Assembly (NCBI GenBank): GCA_964634685.1
Contig: CAZWLD010000001.1
Coordinates: 1 to 64,000, forward strand
Direction: 5' to 3'
Origin: CAZWLD01 sp964634685
Lineage (GTDB): Bacteria; Bacillota_I; Bacilli_A; Acholeplasmatales; JAEDCM01
Length of the DNA stretch: 64,000 nt
Made by a program: the position numbers and the translations under genes. The notes below the pieces were generated by a model that saw nothing but the letters and a program-made list of their open reading frames with translations, was not told the DNA's origin and searched no databases. Of this stretch, positions 25,101 through 34,429 are shown one piece after another; the stretch's first letter is position 1; each line of letters opens with the position of its first letter.

Positions 25101-27475
25101 CTGCTATTGTAAAATCATTATTAATACCAGCAAACCTTGAGGAAATTGGTCATAAATCCTTTAATGCTTCCAATCTCTTAACTCTTGAATTTGCTAGTGA
25201 ATCAAAACTTCGTATTATTGGTGATGAAGCCTTTAGTGGAGCCTTAATTACAAGTGTTACTTTACCTAGCAGTGTTGAAGTAATTGGTAATTCCACATTT
25301 GCTAGCTGTTGTTTATTAGTTAACTTTATCATTGATACTGAAGAATCAAAATTGGTTACAATTGGTTCAGAGGCTTTCGCTGGATGTATTAGCCTCAATG
25401 CCTTCAATCTTCCAACATTAGTTGAGGAATTAGGTAGTGGAGCCTTCAAGGGATGTACCTCTCTTGTTAGCTTTGATTTATCAGTTGCGAAAATTAGTGT
25501 TGCATCAGAATCATTATTTGATGGATGCTCTTCGTTAAGTCGAGTTAATTTAACAAATATTGTAACAATTAATGCTTATGCATTTAAGAGCTGTGTTTCT
25601 CTTACATCAATTGATTTACCAGATGTTCTTGAGATTTATGATGAAGCCTTTAGCGGTTGTACATCCTTAGCTAGCGCAATTCTTCCTTCACATATGACAT
25701 ATCTTGGCATCGGTTTATTTAGTGATTGTATTGCCTTAGAAACTGTTAACTATAATATTTCTGATTTAGCATATATCCCAGACAATTGCTTCCTAAACTG
25801 TGTATCATTAGTTAATATTAAAATACCTGATACAATTACATCAATCGGGGCATCAGCCTTTGAGGGATGTAAGGCCTTGAGAACTGAAAGCATTAATTTC
25901 TCTAATATTGAGAAAATCAACGCTAATGCCTTCAAGGATTGTATGAGTTTATTAAGTGTTGATTTACCAGATTCTCTACAAATTTTAGATGCTAGCGCCT
26001 TTAGCGGCTGTGTGGCTTTAAAATATGTTACCTTTGGATCTAATATTCAAATTAATACCATTGGAGCTGAAGCCTTCAAGGATTGTGAAGCTTTATTCAA
26101 TATTGAAATTCCAAATGTTACGATGCTTGGAGATAGCTGCTTTAGCGGAAGTGGATTGTTATCTGTTGTAATTCCAGCATCAGTAACGGTTCTTGGTTCA
26201 AATGTTTTCGCGGATTGCTATAATCTAGAAACAGCTGAATTTGCTCTAGGAACAACAATTGATACGATTGGCTCAGGCTTATTTGCTAATTGCGAATCGT
26301 TGACAGTTATCCGAATTCCGGTTTCCGTAAGAATCATTGAAGCAGGAGCTTTTAGTGGATGTTCATTATTATCAACTGTTTTATTTGATGAAGGAAATGA
26401 ATTAGAAGAGATTCAAGATTCCTTATTTGAAGGATGCTTATCATTAGCTAATATTGTTTTACCTGAGACGGTTCGTAAGATTGGTCGTGATGCTTTCAAG
26501 GGCTGTGAAGCTTTAGTATCATTAGCAATTCCAGAAAGTGTTGATGAATTAGGATCAGGTGCCTTCAATGGTTGTAAGTCCTTAACAACAATTAATCTTC
26601 CAACAAGCTTAAAATATGATAAGATTCAAGACAGTACCTTCGAAAATTGTACAGCCTTGACATCAATTACAATTCCGGAAAATGTTAGAAAGATTGGCGC
26701 ATCAGCGTTTGCGACATCAGGCTTAACAAGCGTAATGCTTTCGAAGAATATTTCCCTCCTTGAATCTAAAGCCTTTGCGGATTGTGAATTCTTAACGACT
26801 GTTGGCTTTGAGGAAGACATAGATTTAGCAGCTTTATTAAGCGAGGTATTTAGCGGCTGTAAGACTTTAGCTACCATCGGCTTATATAGCGCTTCTTCAA
26901 GTGTAATTAATGAAAATGCTCTTCCTGATTCGGTGACAAATATTGGTGATCAAGTATTTAATGGTTGTGCAGCCTTAACAGGATTATTATTACCAGAGGG
27001 TTTAACCTATTTAGGAGCTAGTGTCTTTATGGATTCAGGCTTAACAGCAATTACCATTCCAAGCACTGTTACCTATATGGGCGAAGGAACCTTCAGTGGT
27101 TGTAAAGCACTAGCAAATATTTCCTTTGCTCAAAATAGTCGTTTAGCCTTTATCAGTGGAAATTTATTCACCGATACAGCTATTCAAACAATTACCTTAC
27201 CGAATAATATTTCTTATATTGAGGATGGAGCCTTTAGTAATTGTGCATCACTCGAAACTATTACGATTCCAAGCTCGGTATGTAATTTAGGAGAAGGATT
27301 GTTCGTGGGCTGTGGTGCTTTAACAGCTGTTCACTTTACTTCAACAATCGCCCCACGAATTACAAAAAATACATTTGGAGAAGAATTTACATTTGCTATT
27401 TATGTACCATCATCTTCCCTATCAGAATATCAAAAATCATTAGTTTGGCGTGAACTTACATTACAACCTGAATAG
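22118..27475 (+). CDS. Giant BspA-like leucine-rich-repeat surface lipoprotein
   Basis: A 1785-residue protein. The signal peptide (KRLSKFLLITIIAFSF) ends in a lipobox TITAC, so Cys is expected to be lipidated and the protein anchored outside the cell membrane. Almost the whole remainder is made of LRR_5 (BspA / Treponema pallidum type) repeats of ~23 residues with consensus SLTSItIPsSVtsIGxxAFxgC. Dozens of repeats can be counted; a subset around 22-25 kb replaces the GC ending with an NT or DT turn (LFxNTKITSI). The last ~40 residues are a repeat cap, with no LPXTG motif or membrane anchor. BspA-type proteins bind host proteins or other bacteria, or polymers. The start was set at ATG 22118 after AAGGAGG (22105-22111). 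An extended -10 TGA-TATAAT lies at 22077-22085. Confidence 0.92.
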   Translation: MTIIKRLSKFLLITIIAFSFLTITACGDREKDDNTTTLGDVFDQDGITYEVVANQLEIISVSRSAGEVVIPSTVNGYNVVKIGEEAFKNKTDLIKITIPNTVKTINSSAFEGCNNLVNVVFEDNSSIETISLNVFLNCTSLTEINLPKSLNTLGSSVFKGCTALKTVTFDPETSLTDIPTNCFSGDVALSSIVLPKSISSIGSGAFSQCSSLKTVKFTDGNKLKTINGYAFMECSSLTDFQIPSTVTTIGDSAFRSCSSLTEITLPKIQKIETSTFEDCTSLQEIVVPHGVTQIGRKAFNGCTNVTSITLPLGVNTYGTESFGGITKVTKLTIASDIATELIFGSDINNFRNSVTELVIVDGSEKIVDSFFVGFSKLETVSFPDTIKTLGASAFKNCTSLNNVNIPRVATISASAFENCSSFTSIDIPSSVTAISKNAFSGCVNVESIYIPSSVRTIENNPFVGLEKLNTLSVPGTIKPTSLFGPSEIVVKYTLKTLNVLSSTEIVDNAYYGYEALEAVTFPTNLIKIGANAFTNTSLSTLDLKNVETIGKNAFSNISSLNAIVIPSNVKTISYGAFENCANLSSLTFADNSSCTTIEERFVAGTKVTSLLIPVSVMSIVSGAFDGLENLSSIQFAADSKLTYIEDLLFLDTKITEFVVPANVELIGTNPFPETLETLIFAGNSKLTALSDYLFTNTLVSSITIPGSVSSINPLAFYQSNITSIGFEDSALSQLTSIKSGTFVDTKITSIEIPDSVLRIEANSFPETLESISFDLENSKLEALSSAFLANTKVTAITIPKSVTTISVGAFQDTLVETITFADNSLLETIEDGAFAEVASLKSISFGENSSLKSIGEGAFFGTSIRKLTIPENVTSIASSSEKSTFPNSLEEITILGRLDAYNDGLFANTQISNIVINTEEIHDNVFPVTLRTVTFVEDCGLTLIGKNAFKDSLITVVSIPNTVLRIEDGAFSGCALIRYNLPESLVYLGDFAFDTAIVKSLLIPANLEEIGHKSFNASNLLTLEFASESKLRIIGDEAFSGALITSVTLPSSVEVIGNSTFASCCLLVNFIIDTEESKLVTIGSEAFAGCISLNAFNLPTLVEELGSGAFKGCTSLVSFDLSVAKISVASESLFDGCSSLSRVNLTNIVTINAYAFKSCVSLTSIDLPDVLEIYDEAFSGCTSLASAILPSHMTYLGIGLFSDCIALETVNYNISDLAYIPDNCFLNCVSLVNIKIPDTITSIGASAFEGCKALRTESINFSNIEKINANAFKDCMSLLSVDLPDSLQILDASAFSGCVALKYVTFGSNIQINTIGAEAFKDCEALFNIEIPNVTMLGDSCFSGSGLLSVVIPASVTVLGSNVFADCYNLETAEFALGTTIDTIGSGLFANCESLTVIRIPVSVRIIEAGAFSGCSLLSTVLFDEGNELEEIQDSLFEGCLSLANIVLPETVRKIGRDAFKGCEALVSLAIPESVDELGSGAFNGCKSLTTINLPTSLKYDKIQDSTFENCTALTSITIPENVRKIGASAFATSGLTSVMLSKNISLLESKAFADCEFLTTVGFEEDIDLAALLSEVFSGCKTLATIGLYSASSSVINENALPDSVTNIGDQVFNGCAALTGLLLPEGLTYLGASVFMDSGLTAITIPSTVTYMGEGTFSGCKALANISFAQNSRLAFISGNLFTDTAIQTITLPNNISYIEDGAFSNCASLETITIPSSVCNLGEGLFVGCGALTAVHFTSTIAPRITKNTFGEEFTFAIYVPSSSLSEYQKSLVWRELTLQPE

Positions 27476-27479
27476 CATT

Positions 27480-27509
27480 AACTACCCATTTTATTGGGTA
27501 GTTTTTTTT
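27480..27509 (+). terminator. Rho-independent terminator
   Basis: A nine-base-pair stem AACTACCCA (27480-27488) with TGGGTAGTT (27495-27503), loop TTTTAT, then eight T residues, after the giant LRR gene. Confidence 0.92.
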
Positions 27510-27591
27510 AAGCCCGAAATTTCGACAACCTTATCCTTTATATTTTTATAAAATTGTGGTAGAATTTATAATAGATATAGGAGGAATCAAT

Positions 27592-30500
27592 ATGGATGCT
27601 ATTATAAACAAATTAAATATTGCTCGAAAAGAGCTATTAGATTTATCATTCAGAAATCCTTTGTTAAATTTTAAATTAAGAAAGACGACCGGATTAGAAT
27701 TTCCTAATATAAATATTAATGATTCCTTTGAATATTTAGTCATTGAAGAAAGGTCTATTTCCTTTACAAGGGAAGAATCCTCCAAGCCTTCAAGATTGCA
27801 AGTTTTTATTGATGAAAAGGAGCTCCACAGCCGATTAAATCAAACCTACCGTCAGGCTACGATGTTTTTAGAGGAAAAGGGCGCTAATACCCTCTTTTTA
27901 GTATTAGGCTTTTTACAGTGGTATGAGGATAATGTTTGTTATAAATCGCCTCTAGTTTTAGTTCCTGTCGAATTAAAAAAGGCCGATAATAGTGATCGCT
28001 TTAGCTTAGTTTATTCATCAGATGATATCAAATATAATGTTACCTTGGCTACAAAATTAAAAATGGATTATAACATCAATATCGAAGTTGACGAGCAAGA
28101 TGATTTTGATGTTTTAGCCTATTTACGTTTGGTTAAGGATGCTATATATACAAAAGAAAACTGGGATGTTTTATATACCGGTGCTTTAGATTTCTTTTCT
28201 TATGGAAAATATTTAATGTATCAGGATTTAGATATAGATAAATGGATAAAGGATGGAAAGTTTATTAATGATAAGATTATCAATGGCCTTTTTATTGATG
28301 GCTTTAATGATAAGCTTACTGATTTAGATGCGGTTGACATCAATGAAGTAACCAAGCCCCATAATTTTTATCATGTTGTCGATTGCGATTCGAGTCAGGC
28401 CTTAGCTATTTACGATGTCAATCAAGGAAGCAATTTAGTTATGCAGGGTCCTCCCGGAACTGGTAAATCGCAAACAATCACTAATCTAATCGCGAATGCC
28501 GTTATGATGGGGAAATCCGTTTTATTTGTGGCGGAAAAATCATCTGCATTAGATGTTGTCTACCGAAGACTTAAAAGCGTTGGCTTGGACTCCTTGGCCC
28601 TTGAATTGCATAGTCATAAGGCTAATAAGCGGGATATTCTTCATTCCTTGGAGGAAACAATAAATTTAGGAGAACCTAAGGTTTCTGATAACAATCCTTT
28701 ATATGCTAAATATGAGGAGACGAAAGATGTTTTAAATAAGTATAAGGATGCGGTTAATAAGCCGATTTTAAATTCACATTTAACCCCATTAAATATTTAT
28801 GGTAATATCCTAAGATTAAAGGATTCATTGGACAAGGATGGAGTTCGTCTTCCGCGAATTAGCTTTAAAAACATTTTAGATTGGACTGATTCGGAATATC
28901 AAAAGCGCTATGATGCGACTAAGGAATACATTAATGTTTTAAAAAATGTTGGTAAAATTGAAAAGCACCCTTTTTATGGTGTTGGCCTATCAAGCTGTAT
29001 GCCTTTTGAACAAATTGCGATTAAGGAAAAAATCATCGCTTTGGATGATGCATTGATTTCATTAACGAAGATTATTTCGGAGATGCAAAAGAATTTAAAT
29101 AATCATTCTGCCGATTGCATTTTTGAAGCTAATCGTTTATCGAGAAGTATTGATTTATGCTGTAGTGATTTTGATATAATGGGAATTAATTCTTGCGATT
29201 ATCGTTTTTTAGAAAATCCAGAATATATTTTCAATATTATTTGTTTAGGCCAAAAGGGCAAGAAGCTTTATGAGGCTCTTAAGGATAAGGTTCCGCAGGA
29301 GAGCTTTGAGGATTATTCATATTTAGATAAATATGTCGAATATGACCTTATTTCTAGCCTACATAAGAAAAAGAAAAAACAAGCAAAAGAAGAGCTTACC
29401 TCATATCTTTATGAGATGGATAATAAAACATTAAAGGATCTATTTGAATATTTGCGCATTTCCTTGTATTTTAAATCGGAAAAAAGAAATATAAGAGATA
29501 TCTTTTTAGGTGGATACAAAGGAATTGTGGAAACAGATTGGGACAAGGTTTTTGAGGCTTGTAGCTTTATTTTTGATATTCATCAAAAAATTGCTAGCTA
29601 TCAGGTTATTCCACAGATGAAAATGGTTTTGATGGATAATGAATTGATGAAAAGATTACAAGAAATCAATGCTAGCTATAAGGAAGCATTAGAAAATTTT
29701 GTTGCGGCTTTAAAGAAGGTTATGGCCGTTATGGAATTTGATTATTCCTTGCGCTTTGGTTATCCAAAATGGTATATCGATTATCCCTTTAATGATTTCA
29801 AACGCTTGATTGCGGCCTTCATGGACACTGATAAAATTATTGAAATTGTTAGATACAATGAAGCATCAGCTAAAATGAATGAATTAGGCATTATGGAATT
29901 AGTTGAGCTTGGCCAGTTATGGAAGGGTAATTATGACTATTTAGCCGATATCTTAGAGTATGAACGCGAGACAGCCTTGATTGATTATGCCTTCAAGGAA
30001 GAAAAGCCTTTGCAGGAATTTAAAAAATATAACCATGAGCGTCAAATTGAAGTCTTTAAGGATCTAGATATGACAATTATGGTCGAGAATATTAAGCATA
30101 TCCTAAAGCATCACTTTGATAATTGTCCGCGTATTAATGATAATACTCCGGAAATGAATATTTTAAGAAGAGAATTTCAAAAGAAAAAGAATCAAATGCC
30201 TATTCGCAAGCTTTTAAGCAAAGCTGGTGAAACCATTAAAGCTATCAAGCCGGTTTTTATGATGAGCCCTTTATCGATTGCTTCCTATCTTGAGCCTGGA
30301 AAAATGAGCTTTGATTTGGTAGTGTTTGATGAGGCCAGTCAGGTTCGCCCGGTTGAAGCGTTTGGAGCTTTATTACGAGCTAATCAAATTGTCGTTGTTG
30401 GGGACAGTCATCAGCTTCCGCCAACTAATTTCTTTGATACAATGACGACAAAATATGAGGGTGTCACTGATGAGGATTATGATGTTTCCAACATGGAATC

Positions 30501-32148
30501 AATTTTGAGTCTTTTGTTAGCTAAAAATATTCCAGAACGAACCTTGAATTGGCATTATCGAAGCCGCCATAAATCATTAATTATGATTTCTAATAAAGAA
30601 TTTTATGATGGAAGATTAAATATTTTCCCTTCAGTTGATGATTTAGATATTAACGAAGGTTTAATCTTTAATTATTTACCAAAAACTGTTTATTTGCGGG
30701 GACGAACAAGAACGAATCCCGAGGAGGCAAAGGTTGTTATCAAGGCCGCCTTGAAGCATGCCCTCGAGCATCCAAATCAATCCTTAGGTATTGTATCCTT
30801 TAGTATGGCTCAGGCTGATGAGCTCTATCGTGAGTTTGAGCGTCAAATGAAAAGGAATACCAGTAAGGAAATTGAAAACTTTTTCCATATGCATGAAACG
30901 GAGCCCTTCTTTATCAAAAACCTTGAAAATGTTCAAGGAGATGAAAGAGATGTTATTTTCATTAGTGTTGGCTATGGTCATGATGAAAATGGCTATTTAT
31001 CAATGGATTTTGGCCCTCTAAACAAAGAGGGTGGCGAAAGACGTTTGAATGTCTTAATCACAAGAGCCCGCGAAAGAACGGAGATTTTTAGTAATATTAC
31101 GGGCTATGATATCAATATTAGTAAAACCCAAAGTCTTGGTGTTAAGGCTCTCAAGAAATATCTTGATTATGCTCAAAACCGCAAAAATTACGATGAACGT
31201 AATCGCAGCTCGGATGTTGAAGGCTTTACAGATTATATTTATAATCGTTTGCTTGAGTATGGCTTTACAGTTTTAAGAAATGTTGGAGTTCCGGGCTTTG
31301 GTATCGATTTGGCAATTGTGGATGAGAAGAATCCTAATCGCTTCCTACTTGGTATTGAATGCGATGGTGGAGCTTATTCAAATTTCCAATCCGCAACCGA
31401 TCGAGATCGCTTAAGAAATGCGGTTTTAACCAATTTAGGATGGAAAATTTATCATATTTGGTCAACAGATTTTTATCGTAATCCGAAGGTCGAATTTGAA
31501 AAATTGTTAAATTATATTAATAATATTCGCGATGTTTTGGTTCCGGTTAAGCAAGCCCCAGTAATTAATGTTAAACGAGCCAAGGCGGAAAAAATAAATG
31601 ATGTCAATGTGATTGTGGACTATAAGCTTTATAATGGTCCGAAGCGTCGAGCCTCAATTTTAGATGAAATTGAAACCTTAAGTAAGCTTATTGAAAAGAT
31701 TATTGAGGTTGAGGCGCCAATTCATATTCATGAGATTATGCGTCGAATTCAAGGAGTTACGCAGGTTAATAAATTAACGGAGAGAATGAAAAAGAATATT
31801 CTTCAGGCCTTTGAATTGATAAAAGATAATTATGAACTTAATGATGAATTTGTTTATCTTCCAAATATGGAAATCGAGGTACGAAGACGTAGTAGTATTG
31901 AAAATAAACGAATGGAATTTATTCCTAAATGTGAAATTAAAAAAGCGTGCTATACGGTCATTGATTTAGGCTTAGCTACCACTATTGATGAGGTTAAAGC
32001 TAATGTTGGAGAAATTTTAGGCTTCAATAAAACTAATCCAACCTTAGTCAAGGTCGTAAATGAAAGTATAAGTGAGCTTTTAGAGGAAAAATCAATCTAT
32101 ATTGAAAATGATATTTATTATATTAATGATTATAAGGATGTTCAATGA
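27592..32148 (+). CDS. DUF4011 - superfamily 1 helicase - Vsr-like nuclease - DUF3320 protein (Hhe-like defence candidate)
   Basis: A 1518-residue protein. DUF4011 region at the start: ARKELLDLSFRNPLLNF. The SF1 helicase has Walker A GPPGTGKS (G286-S293), Walker B FDEAS (D913-E914), the following GDSHQLPP motif, and motif VI RRLNVLITRARE (~1150-1161). A Vsr/PD-(D/E)xK-like nuclease follows: GFGIDLAIVDE (D1239) then LGIECDGG (E1256, D1258), with DRDRLRN and LGWKIYHIWSTDF downstream, typical of Vsr-type endonuclease domains fused to helicases. A DUF3320 region (EAPIHIHEIMRRI) ends it. From memory, a DUF4011-helicase-Vsr protein has been described as a single-gene antiphage system called Hhe. 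The start was set at ATG 27592 after AGGAGG. Stop and start overlap by 4 bases with the ABC-F gene. Confidence 0.85.
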   Translation: MDAIINKLNIARKELLDLSFRNPLLNFKLRKTTGLEFPNININDSFEYLVIEERSISFTREESSKPSRLQVFIDEKELHSRLNQTYRQATMFLEEKGANTLFLVLGFLQWYEDNVCYKSPLVLVPVELKKADNSDRFSLVYSSDDIKYNVTLATKLKMDYNINIEVDEQDDFDVLAYLRLVKDAIYTKENWDVLYTGALDFFSYGKYLMYQDLDIDKWIKDGKFINDKIINGLFIDGFNDKLTDLDAVDINEVTKPHNFYHVVDCDSSQALAIYDVNQGSNLVMQGPPGTGKSQTITNLIANAVMMGKSVLFVAEKSSALDVVYRRLKSVGLDSLALELHSHKANKRDILHSLEETINLGEPKVSDNNPLYAKYEETKDVLNKYKDAVNKPILNSHLTPLNIYGNILRLKDSLDKDGVRLPRISFKNILDWTDSEYQKRYDATKEYINVLKNVGKIEKHPFYGVGLSSCMPFEQIAIKEKIIALDDALISLTKIISEMQKNLNNHSADCIFEANRLSRSIDLCCSDFDIMGINSCDYRFLENPEYIFNIICLGQKGKKLYEALKDKVPQESFEDYSYLDKYVEYDLISSLHKKKKKQAKEELTSYLYEMDNKTLKDLFEYLRISLYFKSEKRNIRDIFLGGYKGIVETDWDKVFEACSFIFDIHQKIASYQVIPQMKMVLMDNELMKRLQEINASYKEALENFVAALKKVMAVMEFDYSLRFGYPKWYIDYPFNDFKRLIAAFMDTDKIIEIVRYNEASAKMNELGIMELVELGQLWKGNYDYLADILEYERETALIDYAFKEEKPLQEFKKYNHERQIEVFKDLDMTIMVENIKHILKHHFDNCPRINDNTPEMNILRREFQKKKNQMPIRKLLSKAGETIKAIKPVFMMSPLSIASYLEPGKMSFDLVVFDEASQVRPVEAFGALLRANQIVVVGDSHQLPPTNFFDTMTTKYEGVTDEDYDVSNMESILSLLLAKNIPERTLNWHYRSRHKSLIMISNKEFYDGRLNIFPSVDDLDINEGLIFNYLPKTVYLRGRTRTNPEEAKVVIKAALKHALEHPNQSLGIVSFSMAQADELYREFERQMKRNTSKEIENFFHMHETEPFFIKNLENVQGDERDVIFISVGYGHDENGYLSMDFGPLNKEGGERRLNVLITRARERTEIFSNITGYDINISKTQSLGVKALKKYLDYAQNRKNYDERNRSSDVEGFTDYIYNRLLEYGFTVLRNVGVPGFGIDLAIVDEKNPNRFLLGIECDGGAYSNFQSATDRDRLRNAVLTNLGWKIYHIWSTDFYRNPKVEFEKLLNYINNIRDVLVPVKQAPVINVKRAKAEKINDVNVIVDYKLYNGPKRRASILDEIETLSKLIEKIIEVEAPIHIHEIMRRIQGVTQVNKLTERMKKNILQAFELIKDNYELNDEFVYLPNMEIEVRRRSSIENKRMEFIPKCEIKKACYTVIDLGLATTIDEVKANVGEILGFNKTNPTLVKVVNESISELLEEKSIYIENDIYYINDYKDVQ

Positions 32149-33830
32149 TGTTATTAGCAGTAGAAAATTTAAGCTTTAATTACACAGATAAGCCTTTGCT
32201 TAAAGATGTTTCATTATATCTAAATGAAGGGGAAAAGATTGGACTGATTGGGGTAAATGGAAGTGGGAAGTCAACTTTAATTGATTTTCTAATTAATAAG
32301 CCTAGTTATCGTCATCCGAATTTAAAAATGGGATATTTACCCCAAAATCCAATTTTTGAGCCTAATAAAACAATTTTAGAAATTGTCTCGGAAAATGTTA
32401 AAGAGGAATTACTATATGAGGCTAAATCAATTCTTTCCAAATTAGGAATTAAGGATATAAATGAATATCCGGAAAATCTATCGGGCGGAGAAAGAAGAAA
32501 AATTGCCATTGCTTCTGCCTTAGTCAGCGATAATAATTTGCTGATTTTAGATGAGCCAACCAATCATATGGATATTGAAACAATTAGCTGGCTAGAAAAA
32601 TATTTAATTAGATATAAGGGTGCTTTATTACTTGTTACGCATGATAGGTATTTTTTAGAGCGAATTACTAATCGAATCGTGGAATTAGATAATGGAAGCC
32701 TTTATAGCTATAATGGAAATTATGATCAATATTTGGAGCTAAGAGCCGCCCGAATTCAAAATGATATTCGGGTTAATGAAAAGAAGAAGGCTTTTCTTAA
32801 AAGAGAAATTGAATGGGTTAAGGCTGGAGTTTTAGCTCGTGAAACGAAAAGTAAATCGCGGCTAGAAAAATACTATCAAATAAAGGATAGTGTAAAGAAT
32901 TATCAAGAATCCAATTTGATAATGAAAAGCGATGCCAAATATTTGGGCAAAAAAACGATTGAATGTGTTGATATATCCAAGACAATGAATAGACAATTAT
33001 TGTTTGAACATTTCAATTATCTCTTGCTTAGAAATGATAGATTAGGTATAATAGGAGCGAATGGTGTTGGAAAATCGACCCTTTTGAAAACAATGGTTGG
33101 ATTAATCAAGCCTGATAGCGGAAGTGTAATTGTTGGTGAAACTGTTAAAATTGGTTACTTTAGCCAGGAACATGATACAATCAATATGAATATGAAGGTT
33201 ATTGATTATATTAATGAGCTTGAGGAATATAACAATGCCGCTAATAGCTTAGAGGATTTTCTCTTCCCTCGTTCGATGCAACAGACCACGATTGGACGCC
33301 TTTCGGGAGGAGAAAGAAGACGTTTAGAATTATTACGAATTATTATGCAAAATCCCAATGTTTTAATTCTTGATGAACCAACAAATGATTTAGATATCCA
33401 AACCTTGAATATTTTAGAAAATTATTTAGAGGATTTTCAGGGTGCGGTTATTGTTGTATCCCATGACCGTTATTTTCTTGACCGTATTGTTGATCATGTT
33501 TTAGTTATGCATGATGGAAATATTAATGAATTTTTAGGTGGATATTCTTCTTATATTAAGCTTTTAGAGGAGGATACACCGAAAGAAGAAAAGGTCATCA
33601 AAGAGAAAAAACACCAAAATAAAATGAGCTATAATGAAAAAAAGGAATTGGCGACCTTAGAGTCAAGAATTTCCTATATTGAAGGAAGATTAAAGGAAAT
33701 TGATTTTGAAATTGAAAAAAATCCTTCTAGTTATATGTTAGTTAATGATCTATCAAAGGAAAGCGAGAAATTGAAGGAAGAGTTAGATGATATTTCTCTT
33801 CGCTATTTAGAATTATTAGAAAAGAGTTGA
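32145..33830 (+). CDS. ABC-F family ATPase (Uup-like)
   Basis: A 561-residue cytoplasmic protein with two ABC domains in one chain and no membrane segments. Domain 1: Walker A GVNGSGKST, signature LSGGERRK, Walker B LLILDEPTNHMD. Domain 2: GANGVGKST, LSGGERRRLE, VLILDEPTNDLD. The inter-domain linker (~200-280) is charged and helical, and the C-terminal ~60 residues (KKELATLESRISYIEGRLKEID) form a Uup-type coiled coil. ABC-F proteins act on the ribosome, on translation factors or in antibiotic protection; which subfamily this is cannot be decided by eye. Its ATG lies inside the stop of the helicase gene (ATGA), so translation is probably coupled. Confidence 0.9.
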   Translation: MMLLAVENLSFNYTDKPLLKDVSLYLNEGEKIGLIGVNGSGKSTLIDFLINKPSYRHPNLKMGYLPQNPIFEPNKTILEIVSENVKEELLYEAKSILSKLGIKDINEYPENLSGGERRKIAIASALVSDNNLLILDEPTNHMDIETISWLEKYLIRYKGALLLVTHDRYFLERITNRIVELDNGSLYSYNGNYDQYLELRAARIQNDIRVNEKKKAFLKREIEWVKAGVLARETKSKSRLEKYYQIKDSVKNYQESNLIMKSDAKYLGKKTIECVDISKTMNRQLLFEHFNYLLLRNDRLGIIGANGVGKSTLLKTMVGLIKPDSGSVIVGETVKIGYFSQEHDTINMNMKVIDYINELEEYNNAANSLEDFLFPRSMQQTTIGRLSGGERRRLELLRIIMQNPNVLILDEPTNDLDIQTLNILENYLEDFQGAVIVVSHDRYFLDRIVDHVLVMHDGNINEFLGGYSSYIKLLEEDTPKEEKVIKEKKHQNKMSYNEKKELATLESRISYIEGRLKEIDFEIEKNPSSYMLVNDLSKESEKLKEELDDISLRYLELLEKS

Positions 33831-33835
33831 GGTAA

Positions 33836-34375
33836 ATGAAAAAATTTTTAGCAAAGCATTGGGAGAGCTTAATCTTTACGGCGATAATGATTGTGTTTGG
33901 AGTATGCTATATAGTATTGACCGTTCCAAGTCTTTTAGTTGTAAAATATACACTTATGGTCGGATTAGTTTATTATGCAGTTAAGGCAATCGTCTTCGCT
34001 AAAGAGGTACCTGGCAAGCTTCATATGATTTTGCACTATATCGAGGCGGCAGCGGACATTGGAATTTTATTTTATATGATTTTTGGAATTGTGGAATTTG
34101 AATTTCAAATACCGGCGATTTTGTTTTTAATTATGCCTGTGGTAAAAACTTTCTTTCATGATAGCTGGATTTCTCAGGTATATTTAGATCGCACCAAATA
34201 TTTCTTTGGAATTCTTTATGTCATTTTACCACTTAATCGAATGATTAGCATAGGTAGCTATGGATTATTTATCACGGTCGGAGTTATTTTCCTCGTATTA
34301 GCGGTAATAATGATTTATTATTTAATATTTTACGGAAGAATTTTATCGGAAAAAGAATACGAAAAAGAAAACTAA
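33836..34375 (+). CDS. Six-helix membrane protein of unknown function
   Basis: A 179-residue protein starting five bases after the ABC-F stop, with a GAGG ribosome site in the gap. Six hydrophobic stretches can be seen, beginning with LIFTAIMIVFGVCYIVL and ending with VIFLVLAVIMIYYLIFY, followed by a charged KEYEKEN tail. No family recognised. The shape (short, six helices, HDxWIS-like central motif FFHDSWIS) resembles DUF308/HdeD-type membrane proteins, but I cannot confirm that. Confidence 0.55.
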   Translation: MKKFLAKHWESLIFTAIMIVFGVCYIVLTVPSLLVVKYTLMVGLVYYAVKAIVFAKEVPGKLHMILHYIEAAADIGILFYMIFGIVEFEFQIPAILFLIMPVVKTFFHDSWISQVYLDRTKYFFGILYVILPLNRMISIGSYGLFITVGVIFLVLAVIMIYYLIFYGRILSEKEYEKEN

Positions 34376-34392
34376 AGCGTTTTCTTTTTTTT
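34364..34392 (+). terminator. Rho-independent terminator
   Basis: A nine-base-pair stem AAAGAAAAC (34364-34372) with GTTTTCTTT (34379-34387) and a T tract to 34392; the stop codon of the membrane protein gene lies in its loop. Confidence 0.7.
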
Positions 34393-34429
34393 ATTTTTAT
34401 GGTAAAATAAAAAAGAGGAAGTGGTTTCT

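Noticed and set aside
22279..26877. Several minus-strand open frames of 60-150 codons within the LRR gene
   Set aside because: They repeat with the LRR period and have no ribosome sites; the repeats make stop-free antisense frames.
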